Assembly: GCA_964017155.1 (NCBI GenBank)
Contig: OZ024864.1
Coordinates: 34,022,029 to 34,086,028 of the forward strand
Length of the DNA: 64,000 nt
Source of the DNA: Oasisia sp. SBJ-2009
Taxonomy: Eukaryota > Annelida > Polychaeta > Sabellida > Siboglinidae
Reading direction: 5' to 3'
Shown: positions 1 to 13,500 of the stretch, piece after piece
How the letters are laid out: the number at the start of each line of letters is the position of its first letter
How positions within the stretch are numbered: the stretch's first letter is position 1
Position numbers and translations under genes: made by a program
The notes under the pieces: model-generated
The model's database searches: none
Told to the model about the DNA's origin: nothing
Seen by the model: the letters and a program-made list of their open reading frames with translations, nothing else

Positions 1-1274
1 AGACACATCCACCCTGGTAAGTCATGACACCTTACCCTTCATTCTGTCTTCCATGGGTCAGACACATCCACCCTGGTAAGTCTCAACACCTTACCCTTCA
101 TTCCGTCTTCCATGGGTGAGACACATCCACCCTGGTAAGTCTCAACACCTTACCCTTCATTCTGTCTTCCATGGGTGAGACACATCCACCCTGGTAAGTC
201 TCAACACCTTACCCTTCATTCTGTCTTCCATGGGTGAGACACATCCACCCTGGTAAGTCTCAACACCTTACCCTTCATTCTGTCTTCCATGGGTGAGACA
301 CATCCACCCTGGTAAGTCTCAACACCTTACCCTTCATTCCATCTTCCATGGGTGAGACACATCCACCCTGGTAAGTCATGACACCTTACCCTTCATTCTA
401 TCTTCCATGGGTGAGACACATCCACCCTGGTAAGTCTCAACACCTTACCCTTCATTCTGTCTTCCATGGGTGAGACACATCCACCCTGGTAAGTCTCAAC
501 ACCTTACCCTTCATTCTGTCTTCCATGGGTGAGACACATCCACCCTGGTAAGTCTCAACACCTTACCCTTCATTCTGTCTTCCATGGGTGAGACACATCC
601 ACCCTGGTAAGTCTCAACACCTTACCCTTCATTCTGTCTTCCATGGGTGAGACACATCCACCCTGGTAAGTCATGACACCTTACCCTTCATTCTGTCTTC
701 CATGGGTGAGACACATCCACCCTGGTAAGTCTCAACACCTTACCCTTCATTCTGTCTTCCATGGGTGAGACACATCCGCCCTGGTAAGTCTCAACACCTT
801 ACCCTTCATTCTGTCTTCCATGGGTGATACACATCCACCCTGGTAAGTCTCAACACCTTACCCTTCATTCTGTCTTCCATGGGTGAGACACATCCACCCT
901 GGTAAGTCATGACACCTTACCCTTCATTCTGTCTTCCATGGGTGAGACACATCCACCCTGGTAAGTCATGACGTATACCTTACCCTTCATTCTGTCTTCC
1001 ATGGGTGAGACACATCCGCCCTGGTAAGTCATGACACCTTACCCTTCATTCTGTCTTCCATGGGTGAAACACATCCACCCTGGTAAGTCTCAACACCTTA
1101 CCCTTCATTCTGTCTTCCATGGGTGAAACACATCCACCCTGGTAAGTCTCAACACCTTACCCTTCATTCCATCTTCCATGGGTGAGACACATCCACCCTG
1201 GTAAGTCTCAACACCTTACCCTTCATTCTGTCTTCCATGGGTGAGACACATCCACCCTGGTAAGTCATGACACC
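1..1274 (+). repeat. 59-bp minisatellite, copy A, intron 1
   Basis: About 21.6 tandem units of 59 bp, cut by the window start. Each unit contains CCACCCTGGTAAGT, the same as the 3' end of exon 1 plus its 5' splice site, and a second donor-like TGGGTGAGAC. Variants carry GTCATGACACC instead of GTCTCAACACC. The array ends where GTCATGACACC runs into a unique sequence at about 1275. Copies B and C carry the equivalent array directly after exon 1. Confidence 0.95.
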
Positions 1275-1502
1275 GTGTTTATCCTGTCTTGTAATGGTGA
1301 CAAACTGTGTCAGTATAACATCTCTACAGTTGTAATGGCTACGTATCCGGATCTTTGGGCAACCATGTGTCTTGATTGAAGGGACTCTGGTTGGCGGTAA
1401 ATGTCATTCTCTGCAAATATTTGTTTCTTTTTAGATGACCCCTTGAGTGAAATTGTTTATATGATATGAGACGACCCCTGATGGTTGTTGACTGCGTTGT
1501 AG

Positions 1503-4500
1503 GTGGTGGTCATGGACGTAGTAGGCCCCAACAACTTCTGTGTGGTCAAGGACAGCATGACGCCTGAACTTCAGGCCCTCAAAGACGACATGACTCTCGT
1601 GAGTGTCACAAATCCTGTGTCGTGTGAACGGGTTATTTCTCTGTTTGAAGCATATTTTTAAATGGATGTACTTTGTTTGGGGATCTGGCAGTATTAGTTA
1701 CTGTTTCTTTTGTTTTGATTGGGGATCTGGCAGTATTAGTTCTTTCTTTTGTTTGATTGCACTGAAGTGCTTTGTGTGTATTTGATATATCAAATTATGC
1801 AGTTTACTCATTCACGGGATGTGTGAAGGGAGCTCTGAATCCTGCAGCCAGACAATGATGACGGTACTTGTATATTAACCTAATGATGACCTAACTCTGA
1901 CGCTACTCGTATATTAAATTATGTTAAATACTTCTGTTTAAGTACTTTAGAAAATACTCATACTTAAGCAGGGCTGCCTACCATTACGGATTTTCCGTAA
2001 TCATTACGGAAATTGACCTCGGATTACATTAGTATGGAAACTGCTCCTGTATTACAGAAATAAGTATATCAGACTTCAGGCTAGTACACACATCAAAGAG
2101 TAAACTTAAATTAATGTCCTGTCAAGTTCATGCCCAGTGGTCATGCCTGAGAAAATGTAATAATTCACTTGTGGCAGTTTATCAGTAAATGAAGCCATAG
2201 CTGCTGTGGTGGTTGGGCAGGGGGCAAACCCAGACTAGGGAAAGAAACAATTCAACAAAGTTTAATGACTTTGGATTTAGTTATCCCTAGGGAATGGGCT
2301 GTCACTGAGAAAGGCTTGGTTAATTACTATAGGGTGGAGTGGATAAGAGGGGGATGGCACTGCCTGTAGTTGTAGTGGATGTGCTGACTGGTTACCATCA
2401 GTATAGTTTGGTATATATTGGCAACTACTCAGGACAAGTTTTATTAGCAATTTATCCACAAGTAGTCACATCTTCCAACTCGGGTGGACCAATGACCTAT
2501 TTCCAGTTCTGCCAGGTTGACCAGGAACAGGAGATAACGTCACAAATTTGTCCCTAGACCAAGGGTATGATTTCTGCTCTTTAATATAAGGCTAGGCCCC
2601 CCCGTTGGCAGCCCCATGTAAAAGTATTTTCAAAAGCATGGTAATGGATTGGAAAGTATAATCTGGAATGAAATACTTGTTACTCATACATATCAGTGTA
2701 GTCATACTTTAGTTGGGTACTTACCCCGACCCTGTTGACCTGAATGCCCTGCCTGCAGTACTACGAGGACACAGTGAACGTGGGCCCCGGTAGCTATGTG
2801 CCTGTGGTCAACGAGGTGTGTGCCGCGCGGTTCAGGGACGACGGCGAGTGGTACCGCGTCCACGTCAACCGCATCTGTCTTGACGCCACGCTGGACGTCA
2901 CCTACGTCGACTTTGGCAATCACGAGTCCGTCAGTGTCACAGACGTCCGCCGCATTCAGCCTCGCATGTTGCGACTTCCACTACAGGTCAGTCATGCGTG
3001 TCTGTGTGTTGTATGTATCAGACATGGGGTCAAATACATTTGTATATGAAAGTATTTAAATACTTTTTCAAAGTATTTGACCTTGATCAATGAAAAGTAT
3101 TTGAAAAAATATTTGAAATACTTTGCAATGTATTTGTATTTAAATACATTTATATTTGTATTTGAATCCCTCAAGAGTATTTGTATTTAAATACATTTCA
3201 ATACATTTGCCCCCGTATGTGTGTGTGTATGTGAACATAAACATGTCACAGCAGTGTTCTGTATGTATTGTATTGACAGTGTTTGATCACTGGATTTTGA
3301 TACACCGAAAAATATATGAAAATAATAACTTTGTAGTACATGTTTTCGGATACGTAAATGTAGTCTGTATTTTTGTGTAACCTGATCCTGATAATTAATG
3401 TTATTTGTAACATCACCAGTTATTATTAACCCTTTAGATGTGAACGGCCACCAGTGGCTGGACGTCTGTTTCCGTGTGCGCCTACAAATACCTGCAAACT
3501 TGACGCAGGGTCCATACGGGGCCTTGAAAGTCTTGAAAACCTTGAACTTGATTGGACCAAATTTAAGGCCTTGAAATCCTTGACTTTTACAAAGTAGTCT
3601 TGAAAGTCTTGAATTTAATCGTGGTCAATAAAATATTTAGCATGTTGTAGCACAAAGCATTGTTTTTGAATTTGTGCACAAAAAAGGTTCCCAAAAATAT
3701 TTCTAACTCCCATTTCCAGGGTACATACATGTCCAAAATAAAAAAAATGCCACTTGTTATGTGTGTTTTAACCCACAGGGATCATTTCCACCAAGTTTTA
3801 GTTCTCTAGCATAAAAACTAAAAAAAACACTTTTTCCGCAGCAATTGTCTCCTTAACTAGTCATCCTTTTTTAGAACATCTACGCCAAGCTGACCTTTCT
3901 ATGCTGGCACTGAGGATGGTCACTGCCAGGGTGCTTGTCGTCCTAAGTGGTTCTTTTACGTCCCAAATTGAGACGGGCCGACATTAACGTGATTCTCCAA
4001 TTCACGAGGGATACAGTCCCCAATGTTGAGAGCCAGATTTTTATATCACAACTGCCGGAACCGGGGATCGAACCCGTGCCGCCGGCGTGGTAGGCGGACG
4101 TGGTAACCACTACACCAGCCATGTCTCCCTGTCTCTTGATCTCCGTACCAACAGCTTGTGTATGTTTGCAGTGTTTCCCCTGGGTAAAGTAAGGGGCGGG
4201 GTGGAAGGCTAAGCTGAGCAATGCAACATGGGTCTGTGGGCATGCCCCCGGAACTATATATTAAATTTGTTTCAAAATGGTGCATTATGAATTGTGGTTA
4301 ACCTATTCCCCGGCATATTGTAGGTAAATATATCTAGCTAGATGGTCAGAACGTTGATATGAGTAAACAATTATTAGTTGTGCAATAAAAAAATTGTTTG
4401 AACGTTTTATTCTTCCAACGTGATGAACATTTTCACAAAAACAAGTTAGCATGTAAACACATTTATGCCATTACGTTTAATTAATTATTTCGCTGTTTTT

Positions 4501-7500
4501 AGGCAGTCCGCTGTTCTTTGGGAGTGGTACCTCCCTCAGATGCCCAGGAAATTGAGAACTTCAACAAGCTGTCCTCTGTCATGATCAGCACCGACAAGAA
4601 GTACATGTGTCAACCACTAGAGGTCACTGCCGGTGCCCCCATTGCTTGCGTTCAGCTGCGAACGCTTGGTGGTATGTTTCTGGCATCCGCTTCTGTCGCC
4701 ACTAGCATAAATATCCTCCTCCATACCACTCTTCTGAAAGGGTAACATCTTTCCTGTTTGTATCCAGATTCTGTGTCTGATTCAGTAGTATTATAATGTG
4801 CCTGTGTTTATGTTGGTATTGATTCTAGAAAAAAGTGAGATCATTGAAATTGGCTACGGTTTCTGTTCCCTACATGAATGTTTTTATAGAGCAAATTGAA
4901 GACTAACTATTTTGGTGTGGACTACAACTAACTTTATTTTACTATTACATTATATCAAAATACTTGTATTTTGTTCCATGTTTATATTAACTTCCATTGT
5001 GCATTTTCTTGTACAGCTGTATTGCAGACATGTTAAGTCTCCCGCATTCGGCGGGAGACTCCCGCAATTTACAGGAAATCTCCCGATCTCCCGCACGGGA
5101 GAACCAATCTCCCGCAATTTCACTGAAATGTAAGTGAAAAAAATTGCGGGAGACTCCAACACAAAAAACAAACAAATTTGACCTAAGTTACCTAACTGGG
5201 TGCGGATAATTGGTTTATTTCTGGCTGGGTATTGTCTTGTGTGCTTTTCTGTGTCACCTCACAATGTAGTGCCAGTTAACTAATTGCAATCGAGTCTGAG
5301 ACTGAGCTAATGCTCACAGACATCGCCGGGCGCTCGCCGGTGCAGACAATGATTTGAACAATGACCTGAATTGGAACTATTTAAATCCCGTCTTACTGTG
5401 ATGACTGAACATTAAAAACTGTCTAATAAATATCTAAGTACAAAGCCTACACTTTGCCTGTCGCTGACATTGTTTATTAGCTTGGTAGAATCACCGCGAG
5501 CCGCTTTGATACCCTATTATCGCCCGCTGTGTACGTTCCAGTCTTGTAGTACAAAGTGCAATCCGTTTAGATCTAATGGAATAATGGCCATCCATACATC
5601 TATACTACATGTGCACGTTTGTAAATATATGTACTTTTGCTAAGCTCTTTACTATTTGAGTACATTTGACATGTAAATAAAAAACATTCTCAACAGTTGA
5701 GAAAGCATAGTTATTTAAATGGCTCGAGCCTATGTCACCATGGCTCAGTCCAGCTCATAAATAATGAATTCCCTATTCAAGTTTTACATGTAAAGATTAT
5801 ATTAGTTGTGTAATAAAATATCATGTAGATGCTGCTGCTTTTCATCCAAGGGATTTTTTTGCAACATATGATTCATATCAGAAGTTCAACAAACATGCCA
5901 ATGAGATTAGCAGGGAATTTATTATATTTGTGGTATTATGACTAGTGATAATAAAACATCTATTGTTCATGGCTCCAAGAATGGTTTTGCTCCAAAATAA
6001 GTTAATTCATATAACAAAAAATCTATGTAAATATCTTAATCAGTGCAATTTATTCCTTTTTGTATTATATTATTTGCATTTATGGTTAAAAACCTAATTT
6101 ACATATAATAGCCCAATTTTCCAAGACCCTCCGATTTACGTATAAAATGCCGTTTTCCCCGAGACCCTCCGATTTACGTATAAATCTCCCACATTGGCAT
6201 TTCCAAAACTTAACATGTATGCTGTATTGTACAGCACCACAGAATATTATTATTGTATAAGTATAGTTCTGTATAAATCAATAAACAAACTTGCCTGGCA
6301 TGTGATGGCACAGAGCACAGCAATGATTTGTCTGCCATTCTGATGTAAGACCACAATAAGGTGTTCATCCGCCATTACCCCTCCAAAGAGTACCCTATAA
6401 AAACAGCATTATGCAGGTTGTCTGAATTTCTGTGAGCACATATGTAGTGTGGAGTGATTGTAAATGATGTTTTAGTGCAGCGTGGCATCAGAGCTGTCAA
6501 ATTATGACAGCTGTCAGTCCATCATTTCTGCGTATTAATACAGTTGTCATTTTACTTGGTGATGTAATCAGGGACAATCCATGTGTGGTTCAAGCTGAAA
6601 TAGAGGGTGTAAGGTTTGAAAGAAGTTTGTGGGTATTAAAAGTTCACAAATTTGTTCACTGAATCTCTGTATATTCAGGGTAAATATGCTGTGAAATTGT
6701 CAATAACAGATCTCGTCAAGATTAGTAGGAAATGAAGGAAACGTTATAATGGTCGCAAATGTGGTCTGACTCCTTCTGTGCTGTTTCAGCAAACAAGGAC
6801 ATTGCCGACTTCTTCGTGCGTCAAAGTATGGGAGTGAGCACCAGGTGGGTGAGACAGAGACAGAGACAGACACACTGAAGCCTGAAGGCAAACACAGGGT
6901 CCGTACGGGGCCTTGAAAGTCTTGAAAAGCCTTGAATTTGATCGGACCAAATTCAATGCCTTGAAATCCTGGAATTTTACAAAGTAGTCTTGAAACGTCT
7001 TGAATTTAATTATGGTATGGAGTGAATGAGCTGGAGAAGCTGCCGGCTCTACACCGGAGCATGACGGAGCACTATGGAGCCATGCTGCCAAACAACGTCT
7101 TTAAGTGAGTCACACAATGAGTATGGGTGTATCAACTGGTGTATCAACTGAATCACGTGTCTGATAATATGGCTAGTTAAGTTTGTAATTGTTGGAACCA
7201 ATCCGGCAACATGAATAGTATCGGTTTCATTATTAATTATTGCTAAGATTTTTATGCATAATAGGTGTCTGTTATCATTAACATTATAGGATCATTAGTA
7301 GAAAATGGGAATGGTTAATGTATTTAAGTGATTATGAAGTTGACTGCGCTTTAAAATATGACTTACTTAGTTGTAGTGCAATGGACTCGGGTTCGAAACC
7401 CGTGCTGCCGTGTAAAACCTTGGCAACGTTTTTTTCACTCTACATTGCTCTAGTTCACTCAGCTATATGAGTACCTGGCTATAGACATTTGTGAATAGTC

Positions 7501-10500
7501 ATTGTGCATTAATTACAACATGGCTGAATGCTTCCCAGAAAAGGTGGGATGGTGTTTGATTGATTAAAGTGTAAAGTGCTTTGAGCAGACCTGACGAATG
7601 AATACTGCGCCATATAAGAACTTATCTTTTGTAGTTTATTAGTTTAAAAAACATCCCTTGACACTTTATCCCACCCACAAGTAACAAGTTTATCGTGTCA
7701 TTTCAGGCTCCGTCCGAACTGTCTGTACGCGGTCAAGTTTGCGCGGGACGGCCTGTGGTACCGCGCCCTGCCCTATGACCCCCACGGGCCCCGCGCCCAT
7801 GTCCAGTACATCGACTACGGCACGCGCGAGTCTGTCCACCTCTCCCACATGCACCCCCTCGACCAGCGCTTCTGCGCCCTTCCGCAGCAGGCCGTGTGCT
7901 GCGCCCTGGCGGGCATCGCGCCCAAGTCCGGCGGTGATTGGCCGGAGGAGGCAGCGATCGCGTTCCGGGACGAGCTGCTGGTGGCGGGGAGCGTGGCGAC
8001 GATCTGCGCCTACCGCAAGGTGCAGCGCGTCCTCGAGGTCGAGCTGTGTCGCGGGCTGACACCAGGGGGTGCCACCATCAACAAGGTTCTCGTGAGCCGC
8101 GGTTTTGCGATCGCAAGTGCAGCAGCGGCAGTGGCTAATGGCGGTGAGAAGTCGCCGGTGAGGAAGAAAGGGGCGGAAAACATGGCGGGGGGTCAGGAGA
8201 GGTCACCGGTGACAGTGTCGCCACCTGTGAGGCAGGAGAGGAAGACGGCAGACGGGCAGTTGAAATCGCTGAAATCACGGTCGAAACCTGCTTCTGGTAA
8301 TAGCCAGAAACCCGCGTCCACTGCCAGTCCGAAATCTGTGCCGAGCCCCGTGAAACGTAGACCGGTACCGACCGTTGCAGTGTTGGAGAGGCTGACTCCA
8401 CCTGCGGACTGCGACAAGTTGATGGTGACGACCTCTAGTGGCCCGGACGACATCACCGTGCAGTTCGTCGAGCCGAGTCTCATCGCCAGGGTACAAGCGT
8501 TGACCAAGGCACTCGCGAAGATGCACGCCACCTACAATGGAACGTACACACCGGTGAAGGGCGAACTGATCTGCGCAAAGTTCAGTGAGGATAACGCCTG
8601 GTACAGGGCGGAGGTCATCGAGGTGAAAGGTCGCAGTGACGGAGCACGCGTTCGGTTTGTCGATTACGGTAACGTGGAGGATGTAAACGTGGCTGGCATG
8701 AGGGCCCTGCCCGACGCACTGCTGTCGTACCCTGTCATGGGGGTGAAGTGTCGACTGGCGGGGGTAGGCAAGCTCGCCCCGGGGTGTCAGTGGGACGAAA
8801 ATCAACTGAAACCCTTCGAGCTGTGGCGGGTGAAGATAATCGGGAACGAGAGAGGTCTGTGCAGTGTGGAACTGTTCGATAAAGACACGGGGGTGAGTTT
8901 GAATGCAACCCTTGCCGCCAGTGCATCGTTTCTCCCGATAGACCGAAAGAAAGCAGTGATGCAGCTACGTAATGTCATGATTCCCGAACTGGACCGAATT
9001 CGCATTCAAGTGACCGACGCTGTTGACGCTGATCACGTGAATGTGCAGATTCTCGAGGACGACTACATACTTGATCTCGCTCGGTTGACGGAAGAGCTGT
9101 CGCGGGTCGAGCCAGGAGGCCAGCCTGGAGGTGGACAGCCAGGAGACATTGTCTGTGCGAAGTACAGTCTTGACGACAAGTGGTACCGCGCGGTCGTGCT
9201 TGATTCGACAGACAAGGGTGTGAAGGTACGGTTCATCGATTACGGCAACATGGAGACGCTGCCTTCTGGGCGAATTGCGCCAGTCACCGACTCGTTGATG
9301 ACGTTCCCGATCATGGTCGTGTCGTGTTCACTGTCTGGCGTCAGTGGCGTAGTGACACGTGACGGGTGGACGGAATCGCTGAAGCTGTTTGAGCCGATGT
9401 CGATGACAGTCACCAGTCGCGGCGACGGTGGACGCATCATCATCGAGTTGTTTGATGACGCGAGTGGCCCGAGTCTAAACAAGAAGCTGATTGCTAGTGG
9501 CGTTTGCACAGCGGCTGGTGTCACGGCGCCATCCGACATCGCAGCGTCAAGTGATGTCGCTGTGCCCAAGATGACTGTGAAAGGCCTAAAAAGGATCGAG
9601 TTGACCGTCGGTCAAACCTCCCCCGTTCAGGTGACCAGTGCACCGGATCCGGACTCTTTCACGCTACAGTTGCTGGACGACAAGAATCTGCCCATGCTGG
9701 CTAAACTGACCACAGAACTACTGGACTACACCGGCCAGAGTGAGAGCTTCAGTCCCTGCGTCGGAGAGCTGATGTGTGCGAGGTTTAGCCTTGACAAGAA
9801 CTGGTATCGCGCTGAAGTCACCGGCAAAGCCGCGGGAAAGTACACGGTCAGATTCGTCGACTTCGGTAACAAGGACACGGTGACACAGAGTGACATCGGT
9901 GTGATGACGTCGTCGCTGATGCAGTACCCTGTCATGGGCGTGTGCTGTGGTCTGGCTGATGTCGCGGGGGTCGCATCCGGACAGACGTGGGACCCGGAGA
10001 TGCTGCGACCATTCCAAGGCCTGTTGATGTCAGTGGTGGCTCACAGAAACGGCGTGCCTCTCGTCCGGTTGTCTGACCCGGAAACGAATCTAGACGTCAA
10101 CGCCGATCTGATCAAACGGGGCGTGTTATCCCCGGTGGTGTCTACCCCAGTGATTGAGCCAACCCCCGCGGCTGTAGTCACCCCACAGGTGACCATCGAC
10201 GCAATGACGCGGATCAAACTGCCCACTGCAGAGAAGATGTTAGTGCAGTTGACGGACACCTCGAGGCCGGGACGCGTCACCGTGCAGTTGTTGGTGAAGG
10301 ACTACCTCACCGACCTCGCAAACCTCACCCAGGTCCTCATCGACACCTACAGCGACTACTCGTCCTCGTACGTGCCTCGGGTCGGCGAGATCGTCTGTGC
10401 GAAGTTCAGCGGCGACTGGAGCCGGGCGGAGGTGCTCGCCCTTTGCCCTGGCGGAACCGCTGCGTCGGTCCATTTCTTCGACTTCGGCAACGTGGAGGAG

Positions 10501-13500
10501 ATCCAATGTGCAGATATCGCCAAGATCACGGACAACGCGATTCTCCGCTGCCCCGTCCTGGGTGTCTCGTGCCGACTGGGTGAGGCCGGAGCGAAGTGGA
10601 AGCCGGACTCGCTGCCGTTGTTCGAAGCCGTTCTCATGACTGTCGTCGATCCAGACAGCGAAACAGAGCCACTGGTTGAGCTCTTCAATGCACAGACGGG
10701 TGGCAGTTTAACCGAGGCGCTAGCGAAGAGTGGCGCCCTCCACAGTGCGGCGCAGACCGTTGCCATGGCGACTAAGGATGATCTTGAGAAGGCGGGGTTG
10801 CCGCTTGATGTTGGACGAGTGAAGGTGCGCGTGACTGACGCGTACAGTCCGAGTTGCATCACGGTGCAGGTCCTACAAGGTGACAGTCTCGCCGGGCTGA
10901 CGGCTCTGGGCGATGCACTCAACAACAGCTTCGGCGACTATTCCTCCTCCTACGTGCCGCAGAAGGGAGAGCTCGCGTGTGCCAAGTTCTCGCAGGACAG
11001 CTGCTGGTATCGCGCGGAGGTGCTCGCGGTCACTGCCGACAGAAACATCCGCGTCAAGTTCATCGACTACGGCAACAGCGACGAGGTGACACCGGGGTCG
11101 GTGGCGAAGATCACCCCCGCCCTGTGTGCCTACCCCGTGTTTGGCATCACGTGTCGTCTGGCAGACGTCGGGGGCATGGCGAGTGGCAGGGTGTGGGATC
11201 CCACCCTCGTTCATCCGTTTGAGATGCTGTCGCTCACCGTCGAATTGTCAGTTGCTGACGGTTACGCTGTCAAACTGTACAACGACACCGACTGTCTCAA
11301 CGTCAGTCTGGTCAACAGCGGCATGCTAGTAGGTCAGGCCAAAGCGTCTCCTCCAAAAGCAAAACCCAAGGAGCCGATCCAAAACGGAACTGCAGTGGCG
11401 ACTTCACTCCGCGAACAAGTGTCAATGCCGTTGAAATCGTCACCTATCAGTTGCGCCTTGAAGACAACCCCGGTGGTCCAGCCCCCGTCGTACATGAAGT
11501 GTCTTCCCATGCAAGACCTGTCCAGGGACCACCCACTCGTCATGCCCTGCTACCTGGAGGGCCCGGACGAATTCTACGTCCAGAGCCTTGACCGCGACTG
11601 CGTGGAGCGTTTCACGGAACTGACCCAAGCGTTGACCGAGTGCTACGGGTCAGTCGAGGCTCCGGCGTACGAACCGAAACAGAAGGAGCTGGTCGCCGCG
11701 TATTGCGTCGCCGACAACACGTGGTATCGCGCCGTCGTCGCCGAGTTCTACGGCGACACGCACTACAAGGTCGTGTTCGTCGACTACGGTAACGCTGATC
11801 TGGTCGCCGTCAACGGAGTCCAACAGCTCGAGCCGAGGTTCGCCAAGTTGCCCCGCCAGGCGGTTCGCGTGTCGCTGTTCGGCATGAACTCAACGGACGT
11901 GCGGTGGAGCGGGATGTCGATCAGCATCTTCTCCGAGGAGATCCTCAACAAGGCGTGCACCATGAGCATGGTGCGAAAAGACGGCGACGTCTTCATCATC
12001 GCTGACATCGCCGTCGATGGCAAGTCTGTCATTGATAAAATGGTGACAGACGGATACATTGAGTTGTCCGATAAGATTGCGAACGGACATGTAACAGCTG
12101 CTGGTGACCGCAAGGCAAATGTGGCTGAAGCTGTTGTGAAGATCGGTGAGATCAGCGTCCAGAAGCTGGTGGACAGTGAGGAAGTGACCGTTCTGCTGGC
12201 CCATATGGTCAGCCCCAGTGAGTTCTCCGTGCATCTGACAGAGAACAAGGCCTCGGTCGAGATGCATGTGAAGTTAAACGAGTACTGCACAGGTACGACA
12301 GGTGCATACACACAGTTTGTGCGTGACGAAGTCGTCTGCGCCCTCTATGAGAACGTGTGGTATCGAAGCGTCGTTGTCGAGATGCCCTCTAGTGGTGGCC
12401 TCGCAAAGTTATACTTCTTCGACTTTGGTAACACCGAGCGCATCTCGGCGGAGAACATGCGCCGCATGCCTCGGGATTTCGCTGCGATCCCGCAGCAAGG
12501 TATCCCATGCTGCCTTGGGGGTGTTGCATCGGCCGAACAGTGGAGCAACAAGGCTGTTGATTGGTTCTCCACGTTGCTGAATAAGTGCTTCAAGGCGAAG
12601 CCGCTTGGACACAAAGATGGCCGCCACCTGATCGACTTGAGACATGATGACCAGACGCGTAGGAGTGTGTCACAGGAAATGATTTCCCTGCAACTGGCCA
12701 CTTCCGTCGTGTCACCAGGGGGTCGACCAACACTGACGCAGCGATCGAAACTCTCGCCCGGCACTCGGAAGGAAGTGTCGCCACCTGGTGTCATCAAGGT
12801 GTATCGTCTGAGTGATCTCCCCAAGTTTGAAGTGACCGACGAAATGGAAGTGGTCGTTGTGGAAGTGACCAGTCCCGGCATCTTCTTCTGTCACCAAGCA
12901 AAGAAGGAATGTAAGTATGGGTGGCATAGCTTTATGTAGAGACCCGTGCACCCGTCATTTGGACGGGTAAAAACGAATATGGACGGGTAGAAATATGGTG
13001 GACGGGTTGTGGACGGGTAAAAAAATGAAGGAGCAACAAAAAAGTCTTCCAAAACCATAGATATTGTTAGTTAAGCCTTGAAAGTGAGTGTAAATGGTGT
13101 CATGTGTGTGTTTTCAGGTCATCAGGCACAATTTGAAGGTTTGTAAACTAGCTTAACAGTTAACATCCATGTGTCCACCAAAACATGTGACTGGCAATAA
13201 TTTTATCCTGCTAGTCAACTCAGTTGAAAGTTAATACAGATCGTTCTATGGACTAGTTAGCTTGATAGAGATAGGTTTATGGACTGGTTAGCTTGATAGG
13301 GTTAGGTTTATGAACTGGTCATAAACTGGTCAGCTTGGTGGTTTTTCAGCGATGGAAGCTCTCGCCAGCCTCATACAACAGATGGATGAACACTGCAACC
13401 AGCTGCCAGTCGTTACGACCTTTGACCCTCAGCCTGGCGAGTTGTGCTGTGCACCATTTCAAGGTAGACAGTTTTTTCGATTTCATTTTTTCGCATCTAC

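Noticed and set aside
1976..2614. Possible transposon with GGGCTGCC inverted ends in intron 2
   Set aside because: Only eight matching terminal bases and no target-site duplication; could be chance.
4053..4128. Possible tRNA gene on the minus strand
   Set aside because: A and B boxes and the T stem are present, but the acceptor stem does not pair and a SINE body follows.
7385..7415. Possible tRNA (GGGTTCGAAACCCG)
   Set aside because: Only the T arm is present; no A box or anticodon arm upstream. Treated as a SINE fragment.
8275..8805. Antisense frames of 100-200 codons opposite the giant exon
   Set aside because: Shadow frames of GC-rich coding sequence; none shows a domain, and all lie opposite conserved Tudor codons.
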